From Tomocerus qinae (Eukaryota; Arthropoda; Collembola; Entomobryomorpha; Tomoceridae), in the NCBI GenBank assembly GCA_020055645.1, contig CM034546.1, positions 94,922,001 through 94,986,000 of the forward strand: 64,000 nt of DNA. The letters run 5' to 3'. Position 1 is the stretch's first letter. Each line of letters begins with the position of its first letter. This document shows, piece after piece, positions 51,938 to 64,000 of this stretch. Below the pieces are notes generated by a model, which did not search any database, was not told the DNA's origin, and worked only from the letters and a program-made list of their open reading frames with translations. A program made the position numbers and the translations under genes.

Positions 51938-52432
51938 AATTCCAATTGAAAGAAATTCCAATGAATTCCAATTGAAAGAAATTCTAATGAATTCCAATTG
52001 AAAGAAATTCTAATGAATTCCAATTGAAAGAAATTCTAATGAATTCCAATTGAAAGAAATTCCAATGAATTCCAATTGAAAGAAATTCTAATGAATTCCA
52101 ATTGAAAGAAATTCTAATGAATTCCAATTGAAAGAAATTCTAATGAATTCCAATTGAAAGAAATTCCAATGAATTTCAATTGAAAGAAATTCTAATGAAC
52201 TCCAATTGAAAGAAATTCTAATGAACTCCAATTGAAAGAAATTCCAATGAATTCCAATTGAAAGAAATTCCAATGAATTCCAATTGAAAGAAATTCCAAT
52301 GAATTCCAATTGAAAGAAATTTCAATGAATTCCAATTGAAAGAAATTCCAATGAATTCCAATTGAAAGAAATTCCAATGAATTCCAATTGAAAGAAATTT
52401 CAATGAATTCCAATTGAAAGAAATTCCAATGA
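51938..52432. repeat. 26-bp satellite, about 19 copies
   Basis: Head-to-tail units of GAATTCCAATTGAAAGAAAT plus TCTAAT or TCCAAT, very uniform. Each contains an EcoRI site and a CAATTG. Open frames through it are artefacts of the repeat length pattern. Confidence 0.95.
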
Positions 52433-52555
52433 TTCGAAATAATTCCAATAAATTCGAAATAATTCCAATAAATTCGAAATAATTCCAATAAATTCGAAAT
52501 AATTCCAATAAATTCGAAACAATTCCAATAAATTCGAAATAATTCCAATAAATTC
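52433..52555. repeat. 20-bp satellite, about 6 copies
   Basis: Units of AATTCCAATAAATTCGAAAT directly after the 26-bp array. The shared AATTCCAAT core suggests the two arrays derive from one another. Confidence 0.9.
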
Positions 52556-52957
52556 CTGTATAATGTTTGTTTATTTTATGTAATGTAATTTAGATTCTCA
52601 TAATAATTTTGGATTTATGAAACCTGTTACAAGAAAAGATTAAATACTCATACTGGGACAGTGGGGCGTAACACCCAGGGCCCAGGAAGTTACACACAAG
52701 TTATTTTCTAATTACTCACCTGGTTATCAATGATTATGCTAACAGTTATATTGATTGGTAGCACATATTATACAACAAATGCCATCGAAAGAGTCAGCTT
52801 TGCAAAATCGGCTTCAGTTCGCAACGAAGCACGAAGTAGTAAGCTCAAAGCACAGCAAATTAAATTACAATTTGCATGAGATATAAAATTATTTTAACGT
52901 TTGTAGCCTGCTAAATCTAATTCCAATTACTACTGGAGAAGTCTATAGAAAATAGAC

Positions 52958-55207
52958 ATGTCTAAAAATCACTATGAAAATAATGGATTTGAAAAAGAAG
53001 ATTTATCGGCGAGTGAAAATACAACGGAAGCTGATGAAGAGGAATCGACGGAAAGAAATGGTCATTCAACGTCTAATAATCTTCCACGAACAAATGAAAA
53101 TGTACAGGAGTATGTAATGTACAAAAGAAGATGGTTTGGAATGTTTGCTATTTTTATGTTAAATCTATCCACTGGGTTAGTTTGGCTAACTTTTAACGCT
53201 GTAACTGAAATATCTGGTGACTGGTTGCACACAGACCAAACTCAAGTCAACTTAACTGTAAGCTCAAACAAAATGATGCAAATTTGCAAATATGATATTA
53301 TGTATAATTTTAATTGCCCACAATATAGGTAGCTTCATTAATTTTTTATCAAATATGATTTAACAATCGTAATTGTGACTTTTTATATCCTACATAGGTG
53401 ATACTGTATTTTGTAGCTTACATAATAATGTCTTCTGTAAGCGGCTACATATTTGAAAAATGGGGTATTAAAAAAGCAGTAAGTTTATATTTGTTTCATT
53501 TCATATCACATAAAATTGAATGTACAATTTGATCATCTTGCTTGCCTCCTGTGTCGTAATAACCTTTCTTTCTGAAAACTGAAACAATTACCAAAAAATG
53601 TTCAGCTTATTTTAGGAGGTGTGATTAATTTCATTGGAACGTGGACCCGATACTTAGCTTCCTATATTGAAAGCTCAGACGACAACTATGAGCCTCGGCT
53701 AATTGTAGTTTTGGTGGGGCAATTTATTGCAGCTGCTGGTCAGCCTTTTTTTCTCAATGCACCACCAAAATACGCTGCAGTCTGGTTTAGTGAATCCAGT
53801 CGAACTACTGGAACAACCATAGGAAGTATTTGTAAGTTCAATAAATTGACTTTTGAGTTAATTAAAAATTGAAGTATATCCATGTAATCCAACATTAAAA
53901 TAAACTAAAAAAAATTAACTTTTTAAAACTTAACTCGCTCGTGAATGTGAGACTAGATTCCAGTATGTATATACCTTCAATTATTCTTCAGTGGTTGCAA
54001 TTAAAATTACTTTGCTTATAAAAGCTACATAAATAGCTTTGCTTGTACTATATAATTACTACAAGCAAAGCCTGTTTCCCTTTCACGGTCAAATGAATAA
54101 TGAGATACATTAAATGTGGTTGGTTTTTGATCGACTTTTGTCTGACATCGTAACTATATAATGACAGTTTCCAATTATAATAAATAATGATGAAAGTATT
54201 AAAAAGTTTAATATTTCATAGCAAATCCTTTTGCGGCAGCCGTTGCAATGGTGGTTATTCCAGAACTGTGCAAAGAGAGCGATGATATGCCTTTTACGGT
54301 AAAAAACAATATATTTGAACTGTTAAACTTAAAGAAATTAATTGACAGGATGCATAATGCATACCTCAATTATTTATGGTTTGCTATGGTTGATGACCAT
54401 GAAGTTCTTTCTGAAGCTATTTTCTGTTTATAGCTATTAATCTGTGCAATCGTTGCAACGGTGGCGTTAATTCCAGCGATTTTCATGCCATCGCTGCCTC
54501 CGACTCCCCCATCTGGGTCGGCAGCCATAGCTTTGGCGGAAGCTGCTGATGAACCCTTTTGGATTTCCATCAGAAAAATTTCATCAAATACGCAATTCTG
54601 GCTACTTTTCATAGCCTTCGCTATTTTCGTAGCTTTCTTCAATGCATTTTCATCCCTGATAAATCAAATTGTGACACCGTATGGCTACAAAGATGATGAC
54701 GCTGGGATTTTTGGTGCCTGTTTGATTGTCAGTGGGATAATTGGAGCAGGAATCTCAGGAGCCGTTGTCGATAAAACCAAAAAATACATTCTAGTTCTCC
54801 GTTGTTGTACTCCATTGTTGGGAATAGCCTACGTTGCCTTTATATTCGCCGTGAGAGAAGACTTCGCCATTGGAATCGGAGCCGTGTGTTGTGCCCTTGG
54901 ATTTTTCTCCTTTGCTGTGTTGCCTGTGGCTTTAGAGCTGGGTATCGAGTGCACTTACCCAATTCCTCCGAGTACTTCTACTTCCCTACTTTGGATGGGG
55001 GGACAGACATTTGCAGTGATATTTCTAGTTGTTGGCGATGCATTAAGAGATGAGTCTGACACAGAGCATCCGAAAAACATGAGAACGGCTCTTATTTGTA
55101 TGGGAGCTTTGTCCTGCATCATAGCAGCAATAAGTTTCCTTTTCAATTCTCCTAATTACAGATTAGAAGCAGAGATAAGACAAAGGGAGGAAAACAATGT
55201 TGCATAA
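52958..55207 (+). CDS. SLC49/FLVCR-like major facilitator transporter
   Basis: Exons 52958-53257, 53398-53478, 53606-53831, 54222-54298, 54434-55207; 1,458 nt, 485 aa in frame. Acidic, Ser/Thr/Asn-rich cytosolic N-terminus, then YKRRWFGMFAIFMLN (helix 1), GYIFEKWGIKKA, GQPFFLNAPPKYAAVWF, FFNAFSSLINQIV, GAVVDKTKK and LELGIECTYPIPPS. Close paralogue of 47820-49716 with the same exon order. The last three introns are in the same positions, but the first coding exon here ends after VNLT, whereas the partner's ends about 8 codons later. Substrate unknown. Confidence 0.88.
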
Positions 55208-56835
55208 GTTGACGAAATTATTTGTACCGATACCTGATAAACTAATACATCTATCCGTCAATCCTTCCTGGTAACTTATTTGAGAAAAATTATATTTTCA
55301 ATCATGACATTTTTTGTACTGGTTAAATACAACGACATATTACCGATGTGTCTTGAACCAAATGTCCTTTCTTTTATTTAACCAATAATCTATTTTAAAT
55401 CGAATAATATACTTGCAATGCAATTTACAACAATGTTGGAGATTCCAGTCCAGCCAAATCAAATAAACTATTTAAAAAAATGACAATACATCATTTTGTT
55501 TATATTTCGAAATAAAGAAGATAATAATAATAAATAACTACTTATTATCTACAAGATTTTATATAATTATAATGTGCACTGCTAACTTTCTATAATATTT
55601 GATGCCCTAAGGCTAAGAACGGTAGATATACTATGGTAGACAAGTTCTTTGTAGAAGCTTTTTCTGTTTGCCGATCTTCAGACATCATTTATTTTAACAA
55701 CCCGATTAGGTATTTTTCAACTTCTCAAAAAATACTTTCGAACCATTCAATCCAAAAATAATCTTTTGACATAAGTACATGTACAATCCAATTTTTACTT
55801 GGACTGGACAGTGCAGTGCCCAACCCAAGAGGAACTAGAACAAAACTTTCAACATTTAATTAATAATAATCATAACCTATTTACGATGCCTTTTAAAAAG
55901 ATCATCCTTTATTTGGCACTACAATTATAATGCAATACAATAAAGTTTCCCAAAAAGCTTAAATTAATTATTTTTACTATACTTTATACACTATCACACT
56001 ACAATACATAGCATATGATTTGGTTTATATTTTGTAAATTGCAATAAAATCTGCTAAACAGTATGCGTAGGTATGTCTTGACGCTGACGAATAATACGTT
56101 TGATAAATCAAAAGGTACAACTACAATACTACATACACCGACACAAATTGCACTGATTACAAAGAGAACCTATGATACAATTAAATGATCCGTTAAGTAA
56201 CTGTTCTGCTTCCAACATAAACCGTTGTTTTTCAGTCCACCCATAGAATCTGTCCAGTGAAATTCACTAATTACAAATCATTGAAAGGAACCAATATAGA
56301 ATTTTAGTACGGTAAAGTACAGAGATTACTTAACAGACTATTTTATAACTAACTATCACATAATATGTAAAGAGAAACAATGCTGCATTTGTTAAAACAA
56401 GTTTACAAAAATTAGTTTTAAGTTTTTGATTTACAAATACGCTATGTGTGTTTTAAAACAAACAGGATATTATTATGAGTAAATATTGTACAATATTTTA
56501 CTTGTACGCTCTCAAGTTATCATACTCGAAATAACGGAACAGAAGTATGTCAAAACAGTGAAAACAAAGTACCCAACAACAACTTCAATTTTCCAATCAG
56601 TTGGAAATTGTAATTAAGTCTCGTATTAATTGATATTCATCAAGATGTAGATGTACAAGTACCTAGGAACAATTCAAAAGGGCAAATTTGTACATAGGTA
56701 AAACCGATTCATAGACGAAAAAATAAATAATTGCCATATATTGTAATCATTTGTTTTACCTAGGCCCACATTTTACCTAGGGTCTAGGTTTTACTTACCC
56801 AACATCAATGGATTTTGTGAAAGAAACAGATCCAA
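55208..56835. other. Convergent intergenic region
   Basis: Lies between the 3' ends of the transporter and ATRX genes. AT-rich; probably 3' UTR and spacer. Nothing else recognised. Confidence 0.5.
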
Positions 56836-59800
56836 TTACTGTGGGTTCCAACGTTTCGGTCCACCAACTTTAGAGAGAGCCTCCTGCATACCTTGAGAGA
56901 TTTGAGTTGGGATTAAGGGGGGCGGGGGGCGTACCATATGCTGTCTCAGGATATTGGATGTGATATCTACTTGGGGTAGGACTTGTACTTCGGGATCCTG
57001 TGGTTGTGCTACCGTCCGCAATATTGGAGGTCTTGAGTGTGACGCAGGGGGATACTGGACAAACCCTGTCTGCATTTGCGTTCTTGGGATATTGTGAACA
57101 TTACTAGGTTGAGGGGCAGGAGCATTACCAGTGTTAGTACCAAGAGCTTGAGATATCCAATTACGAAGAGCTTCAATTGTATTTTTCCGAGACTGTTCTT
57201 CCGCTGGGGTCAAGGAATGTTGGTGCAAATTGTATAAGTTAAGGTTAAGTTGTAGCTCATTGATTTTTGACAAAATTGTGTCGGACCATTGTTTAATTCG
57301 ATCTGGAGGCGACGCTGGATAACGTTGTTGTAAAATGTTCCATATTTTATAAAATGTTGACCCATCGTTAACATTACCAGGCTGTACTTGACCCCGGTGT
57401 TCTTTCTCATAATTATATTCCTCCCATGCTGCCTTTCGTTCTTCGTCTGTCAGTCCTTCGTCCACTCTATTCACCAAGAGAGAATCGTGTTCCAAATATG
57501 TGGTAATTCTATCCTTCTGTGATATTAAGAGATCTGCCAGCAAGCGATCTTTAGGAACGGGTGGAATTGGTCGATCAACTTTTTCATCAGGATCTTCGTA
57601 CAGATACAACGAATTTGTTTCCTCAAACTTAAAATGTCGTTCAATCTGATGTTCGTCGACAACTCGGCCTGATAGAGACAACTTTACAACTTGCCGATTA
57701 TAAATCTTTTCTTCCATTGTTCCTTGTGCTAGAAGACGATAAATGTAACATGGTTTTGTTTGACCAAACCGGTAGACGCGGTAAATGCTTTGCATATCAT
57801 GTGAAGGATTCCAAGATGCGTCAAAAATAACTACGCGATTAGCTCCCACTAAATTGATCCCTAAACCTCCAGCTTTGGTGGATATCAAAAATAACTTCGC
57901 TCTGGTTGTGTGTTTATTGTTGAATTTGTCGCATTGATCTTGACGGACATCAGTTTTAGTACTCCCATCGATGCGATAATATTCTATATTCTTTCTCCAT
58001 CTTCCAATAGGCAAATCTAGGTTTGCTGGAAAAGAAATTGAAGACTTCCTTTCATTTTCTCTACTTTCATTGTCCCAATTTTGTAAAAATTCTTCGATTA
58101 GATTCAGGGATGACAGGTACTGACTAAACACTAATAATTTGTCACCTATGCTTTCACAAATTTTTAGAATTTCCATCAACACTGCAAATTTCCCTCCTAA
58201 TAAGGGATCCATCATATCTTCTTTTGACTCAAAAAACTTCAGATACCAATCAAGTGGTAATTCCTGGGGCGTTTCATCCAGAATTACATCAGGGGTTGAT
58301 TCTGGATCCTCCTTGAGTTTTTCGTCTGCCTTTTTCTTTTTAATTTTTTTATTGTGCTCACTCACCCAGTCTACATCGGAATCAGAGTCTGAAGAACGGC
58401 TGCTGGATTCACTTCCATCCACAATGAAATCTTTCAGCGACCCTTCTGAATCCTCTGACCCTGTGTCTCCATCGCCTTTTTTGCGTCCGACTCGCGTCAG
58501 TACGATGGGATGAGTCCAAATTTTCAAGAGGTAAGCATAATTTTTTAGAAGAGATCTGTGTCGATCAATGACACTTGTACGACTCATCAAATTTTCCAAA
58601 TAGTGTTTGTACAATTCTACTTGTTTGGGGGTTATTTTCACCATTACCACGTATTCATGTTTTGGTGGGAGATAAGGAACCAGAACAGTATAATCCAATC
58701 GCTGAACACAACCGTCTAATAATTTATGGAGCACGTGGGCTCGTTTCTTCATTAGTTTGACATCATGGTCTTGAGAATCAGCGTGCTGTCCGTTTTTAAT
58801 AGGATTGATGAACCTATTTTGAAACTCTTTCAAAGTTCCCAACAAATTAGGCTTCACAAAAGACATCATAGTATGGTACTCCGCAAGATTGTTTTGTAAT
58901 GGTGTTCCAGTTAGAACAATTCTCCTCCTTGTCTTGATTTTATTCACAGCAATTGATAACTTGGATTTATCATTTTTCAGCACGTGTCCTTCATCGCATA
59001 CAACAATATCAGCTCCCGGATCAAGCAAATTTTCCCTTATCTGTTCTTTTAACTTTTCGTTAATTTTCTTCTGTCCACTCATATCTGCTAAGCGACGGAA
59101 CAAATCATAATGAATTATACCCACACCTCCCCGCCTCATAAAATATGCTAGCGCACTAGCTCTATCTTTGTTTGTCTTCTGCTCCCATAACTTGTGCACA
59201 TTTACACGCACATCAACATCACTTAACCAGCTACGCAACTCGTTGTACCAATTTGTAACCGTGTTCAACGGACATATTATCAGGACTGTCTTGAAATTTA
59301 ACTCTTTATGAGTCAATGCGGCGTGAACGAATGTGATTGTAGTGAGAGTTTTCCCCAGACCCATGCAATGGCTGCAAACATAAAGTTTTTACAATTATAT
59401 TATTGATAGCAAAAGCATCATTATTTTGTATTTCCAAAAAAGGCAAGTTTAAAAGGCCACATTGTAGGTTGAATTAATTGTAGGTCGTTAAATTAATTTA
59501 GAATACCTAGGTATGTTAAACTAGGTAAGGTTTTAGGTTTCTAGGGTGGGGCCTTTCAGTCCTGTTGAACAATTGACAACAGTAGGATTATAAGTCTTCT
59601 CGTGAATTTAGGTCTCACTATTAGTATATCTGTGCCCGATAGTTGCTGCACTGAAGTAGATGTGAATGTAAAGAATCAGTTTTCAGTGCAGTGGTGCAGC
59701 ATCTATAGGGAGCGTAGAAATAAAAGTACTAAGAATTGTTAAAGGTTGCGTCAGTAAGCTCCAAATTCACTAGAAGACTTATAATCATACAGTCGTCAAT

Positions 59801-62800
59801 TATGAGGGATTCAGAGAATGAAAGCAAAAATACCTCAAATCTGAACAAAATAATAAAAAAAAACCAATATTATAATAAACCCTCTGGACAGCTTTTAAAT
59901 GATTACGGATATTACTGGTCAAGCACGTATCCAGTAGGGGGCGGGGGGGGGAGGCACAGCGCCCTCCTAAATCTGAGATAAAGAGAGATTTTTTCCAATA
60001 ATATTTATGCGAATATGTCTTATTTTTGACATTATTTTTGGTTGCGCCCTCCCTTGACCAAATTTCTGGATACGTGCCGGTTACTGGTCATATGCCATTG
60101 CCCAATACAGTTCAATAATAAATGTTTAATGAAAGGAATTCCTTATGAGGAAAAAAAATATTACGCAATAATGCAGCCTCCACCAGCGTTTCCTTTCTTG
60201 ATTTGATGTGTTGATTCTATTGTACAGTCATAGATAAATTTTATCCCTTTAGCTTGATGAGGTTTTAGTTTACATACAACCGAAGGATCAGCAGCAACAA
60301 GGGTTTCTTTACTTTTAGAGTCAAAGTCTAACACAAGAGACTCTATGACATCTGAGGCAGGGGCATCATATTGGCTATTAAACTAAAGATCATTTCAATA
60401 ATTAGAACCAAGACATTTTTAGATACACGTCTCCTAGAAGACATGTAAATACTTAAAAATTAATATAGCAAAACAGCAAGTCCCTAAAAATGCTAGCCCA
60501 TCAAAAACTTACGATTACCAATTTTTGTTTCTCCAAAACTCGTCGTTTTCTTTCCTCCTCTTCTTTTTCAGCCTCTCGGGTACTTTCTTCTAGCTCTTTC
60601 TTACTCATAACTTTACGAATCTTTTTCCTTCCCTTAGATGGTGATCCAGACTCTTGCTATAAAATAATAAATTAATTTGAAATTACAAAAAATATAGTTT
60701 TAGGATTCGATAACTAATATTATATTCAATCAAATCAATTCATTATTAAATTAAATGAAAATTACACACTGACAATTAGTTAGTTGAATATTCACCTTTT
60801 CAGCATCGACTTCTTGAATGTCGCTATCTGAACCGTTTTGATTTTTATCATCTGAATCGTCGGAAGCAGCAACTTTTATACGCCTCCTTTTTTTCTTTTT
60901 TCTAAGCAAATAGAAGAATTCGAAAAAATTATACTAAAATATAGCTATCAGCAGTCATTTAATCAGGAGCAATCAGTAACAAAATATTACGCCATCTCTT
61001 CTTCTGAAGAGCTGCTTTTCTGCCTCTTTCCTCGGCGCTTGGTTTTCTTTTTAGATGACGAATCTGACGATTCACTTCTGTCAGAAGAAGCATCGCTGAT
61101 ATCCTCGGTTCCACTACTAACTTTCTTCTTTCCCCTCCTTGAAATAAATGATTATATCATAATATAATAATTATTATTATCCATAATAACCAATCGCAAG
61201 CAAAAATAGCTAGAATATTCTCAACTCACAAAGTTCGTTTTCTCGGGGGTATAAATTCATCGCTACTATCTTCTTCGCTAAATTTTTTGGATGTGACTGA
61301 TTCCTTTGGTTTATTTTTTTTTGATTCACGCTTTTTGTCGTCGTCATCAGAACTACTAAGCCGACAAACAGCTGGAACGTAATACTGTTAAAAATCATAA
61401 ATTAAATAATCTAATATTGCTAATTGATATTCAATTTACTTATTTACTTTGCATTAAACGTATGATATCGAAAGAGTGAGGGTCACAGTACCAAAGCACT
61501 CATTATTATGATATGTAATAAAGCGGCCACGTAAGATGGCAGAATAGTAGTAATGCTATTCCTTACCACTAGCCTTACTACTTTTCTGAACTCTTACTAC
61601 GCCAGTGTATTGGTTCTTTGCCGTTCAAGCACCTTGTATTTATACAGGTCGGGTCGGCACTACATGCATTTGTATGCTATATGGCTAATCTCAGAATGAA
61701 TATTTTGAATATTATATTTTAAACATCTTACATTTTTTCTTTTCTCTTTGGAAGCCTTGTCACAGTTTTCTTTTTTCTCTTTTTTAATTTTATTTTCAGC
61801 TGCTTCTCCATCAGAGTCACCGAGTACATTTTTTTTCGCCATTTCGTTATCTGTATCAGAACCAGCAAAATTATCACTACCTGAACTGTCGTCATTACTG
61901 AAAATATTCTTGGCAATTCTTGGAGCGTTTAATGCTACAATACGATCAGAGTCATCTGATGATCCATCTACAATGAGAAAATTTTAGTTAACTTTATCAA
62001 ATGATCCTGTAAAAAATTAATGCACAATTATTACAGGGTTCAAAATTGAGTCATTTGATAAATAAATGATAACGTACTATTTTCACTTCCGCTGACTGCA
62101 TCCAGACTGTATTTACTTTCTCCTTTACATTTTCGACTTTTCAATTCCCGATTTCCAGTTTTGGAAGAATGTTTTGGATTCTTTTCATCTGCCTTCACTA
62201 ACGGGTCGAATTTGTCAAAGCTTTCAAAGAAAGTATAACAACATTATAATATATATTATACATTCACTCATTCACCTTTTTATTCTATACATCATCGTAC
62301 ATTATTCAAATCCGGGAATCCCTGTGTGAACGATAACCTTCGAACGGTTTGAGCTAGACTAGACTTTTAGGGAACAATTTAAAGGTAAATAAGAAAGCCG
62401 AGTTTGTAATCAAAATCGGTTAGTCCGAGGTTCTAAATTAAAAATAGCTAAAAATCGATGAAAATATACGGCAGGTAATGTAATTTATTTGCGGATGCGG
62501 ATGTCATCCGCGATGGGCGAAGAGAGCCCGGCGGCAGATCTAGGCGCTAGTAGTTCTCAAAAAACTATATTTGGGCCAATCTATCGCATTTTTAGGGCAC
62601 CCAAGGGCAAAATAACTATTTGATCCAATTTTGGTTCTATTCTTTGAACAAGGCCGTGAAATAGTTACTCATTTTCGAATCTCGGGTTAGGTGGCAATAT
62701 TTAGCTATTTGTTATAGGTTTTAATATTTTAGGTTTCGACGCTTTCGGGGACGGTTTCCCCGAAAATTTCTTCCAAATAGCTAGTTTTCAAAAACAGTAT

Positions 62801-64000
62801 ATTTCTGAAAATGAATGTTTTATGAAGTACTTTTAGCCTTCCATGTATAATTATGAACCCAAAATTCGAAAATGACTCGGACACTCTGCAGCCCTCATTA
62901 CAACAGATAGGGGAAGTACAAGTATTACTAACTAATCAACTTCTTTTGAAGCATACTACTTACACTTAAAGTATACCAATTCATGGCATCATGACATCCG
63001 ACATCCTACTACTAGTTTATTTGAGTATTATGATCAGATACAACTTACTTTCGCAAGGCTCTGGTAATTCGTTTCCCAGCTACATCAGACTCGGAGCCCG
63101 ACAATGCAGCAATACGTACCACGCCAAAATTCTTAATTTCATTTTCCATTGCGTTATCTAGTTTTTCTAACACAACTTTAGTTTTGTCAAGATTTTGCAA
63201 CTTTTCGTCATCTTTTATATCATGATTTTTCCAATAATCAGGGTCCACCTTCTTTTTGCCTTTTCTAACTTTCGGATCTTCCTTAGGCTTTTTAGGCCTT
63301 TCAGTGTTTTCGGCTTCATCCGAAGAGGTTACTTGATTTTTAGAGCGATATAGGGCTGTCTTAACTTTCTTTTTAGTGAGATCTTTACTATCCGCAGTGC
63401 TTTTCTCCTTTGATGATCTGGTAGGTTTCTTCCTGGGGGTTGGTTTAGAATCATCTTCGTCTGATGAGTCAGACATTAATACTTTCTTTTTATCTTTTTT
63501 AGACTCCCTATCCACGGTTTCTGAATGTTTAGACTTGGGCCGGGGAGCGATTTTACTTTCCTTTACTCCAACAACAGTCGAACTTTTGGTCTTTTTCACG
63601 GTAAGGGTAGGTTGTTCGTAATCTGTATCCGACGAATCTATGATAGTATCGTCCATACGTTTTGTAGACAAATGAGACAACATAGATGGACCGGGCATTT
63701 GATCGTCAATTACTTGTTCGGATTGGCTTAGAAATTTCGATGTTTGGACTGAACTTATATCACAATTTTCTAAAGGTTCCATTACCGGTTGAACAGATTG
63801 GTCATATTTGTCAGTTAAGGAAGTAGGACCTTCCTGTTTTTGATTTTCTGAATCAACACATTTAGATTCTAGACACACAACTTTAACTTTGGAATTTACA
63901 TCATCTTCGTCAACATTAGGAATGAAGGGCATGTCCATTTCCTCAACCATAACTTCATTCACAACATCATTACTTGATTCTTGCAACTCATCTACATCTT
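56836..64000 (-). CDS. ATRX: ATRX-type SNF2 chromatin remodeller, N-terminus outside window
   Basis: Exons (minus strand): 64000-63049, 62220-62078, 61967-61732, 61384-61230, 61137-60991, 60901-60796, 60656-60513, 60382-60165, 59371-56836; about 1,545 codons with consistent phases. The first eight exons carry long acidic, Ser-rich and Lys-rich stretches, then LKPHQAKGIKFIYDC and GGGCIIAHCMGLGKT (motif I). The last exon holds DEGHVLKND (motif II), ILKN-type and LTGTPLQNNLAEYH (III), FINPIKNGQ, KKRAHVLHKLLDGCVQR, an acidic insert between lobes, LLVFSQYLSSLNLIEEFL (IV), STKAGGLGINLVGANRVV (V) and IYRVYRFGQTKPCYIYRL (VI), followed by GRVVDEHQIERHF. The pattern is that of ATRX/XNP, which remodels heterochromatin with DAXX and H3.3 in animals. 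No ADD zinc finger is visible in the window; it could be upstream or absent, as in Drosophila XNP. Confidence 0.93.
59571..59801. mobile_element. Small foldback (MITE-like) element
   Basis: Arms 59571-59611 and 59762-59801 are inverted copies (GATTATAAGTCTTCT against AGAAGACTTATAATC). A nested pair TGCTGCACTGAA / TTCAGTGCAG sits inside. No coding capacity. Confidence 0.75.
59922..60080. mobile_element. Short TIR element with 10-bp target-site duplication
   Basis: Termini GCACGTATCCAG and its inverse CTGGATACGTGC, next to G/C-rich blocks (GGGGGCGGGGGGGGGAGG, GCGCCCTCCC). Direct repeats TTACTGGTCA flank it at 59912-59921 and 60081-60090. A right-end fragment occurs near 11690-11705 (CTGGATACGTGCC), again next to a C-rich run. 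Confidence 0.75.
62221..63048. other. ATRX intron, partly GC-rich
   Basis: 828 bp. A GC-richer patch at about 62495-62560 includes the near-palindrome GCGGATGTCATCCGC, unlike the AT-rich surroundings. It may be part of an old insertion; I cannot identify it. Confidence 0.4.

Larger units (their letters stand above)
49717..52957. other. Intergenic region between head-to-head transporters
   Basis: Both transporter promoters should be here. No gene is seen. A 26-bp satellite (51938-52432) followed by a 20-bp satellite (52433-52555) lies about 400 bp upstream of the plus-strand start. Confidence 0.55.
59372..60164. other. ATRX intron with two small elements
   Basis: The 793-bp intron falls in the ATPase motif I region (GCC split across the junction, IIA-HCMGLGKT). 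It contains a hairpin repeat (59571-59801) and a short TIR element with a target-site duplication (59922-60080). Confidence 0.75.

Noticed and set aside
52088..52548. Long minus-strand reading frames encoding repeats such as LEFLSIGIHWNF
   Set aside because: They run through the 26-bp satellite; the frame stays open only because of the repeat composition, with no start context or homology.

Overview
This is eukaryotic nuclear DNA, AT-rich and intron-dense. Most introns are 60-120 bp with ordinary GT-AG ends, and the protein families are those of an animal. The gene set (Nup358/RanBP2, class II-like Arf, ATRX, SLC49/FLVCR-type transporters, serpin, PVR/VEGFR-like receptors) fits an arthropod. 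A springtail or similar non-model hexapod or crustacean is my guess, not something the sequence proves. I rebuilt splice models by hand from GT/AG signals, reading phase and paralogue comparison. Seven models are complete from a start codon to a stop and close in frame: serpin, two Ig-array genes, Gly/Tyr-rich peptide, Arf and two SLC49 genes. Boundaries may be off by a base or two.

Layout. 1-7530 (-): most of a compact RanBP2/Nup358 gene with a very short TPR region and tandemly duplicated [Ran-binding domain + zinc-finger pair + linker] exon cassettes; its 3' end is outside the window. 7531-11986: gene-free and full of inverted and tandem repeats. 11987-17812 (+): serpin with an unpromising reactive loop. 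Its 3.9-kb intron holds a 2.6-kb inverted-repeat element, a 32-bp minisatellite and a foldback element that splits the minisatellite. 19465-26002 (+) and 26407-31902 (-): two convergent paralogous genes for secreted, Cys-rich Ig arrays with PVR/VEGFR-type domains and no membrane segment. The plus-strand gene contains the ectodomain unit twice. 34161-34723 (-): small secreted Gly/Tyr-rich peptide. 36353-37263 (-): divergent Arf. 37264-43000: gene-free, with a 1.14-kb TIR element. 43006-44822 (+): a broken receptor tyrosine kinase. 45730-47532 (+): an intact-looking receptor pseudokinase. 47820-49716 (-) and 52958-55207 (+): head-to-head SLC49/FLVCR-like transporters with a satellite between them. 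56836-64000 (-): ATRX-type SNF2 helicase, with its N-terminus beyond the window.

Most striking feature: within about 28 kb there are two receptor-ectodomain-only genes (Ig arrays, no membrane anchor, no kinase) and two kinase-only genes of the PVR/VEGFR/Torso type (membrane segment plus kinase, no Ig domain), one of them dead and one catalytically unlikely. This looks like a dismembered receptor system, possibly secreted decoy receptors plus pseudokinase. The Ig arrays also contain a recurring two-exon Cys-rich cassette ending in a C-x-G-D-G-V-D-E motif that I do not recognise.
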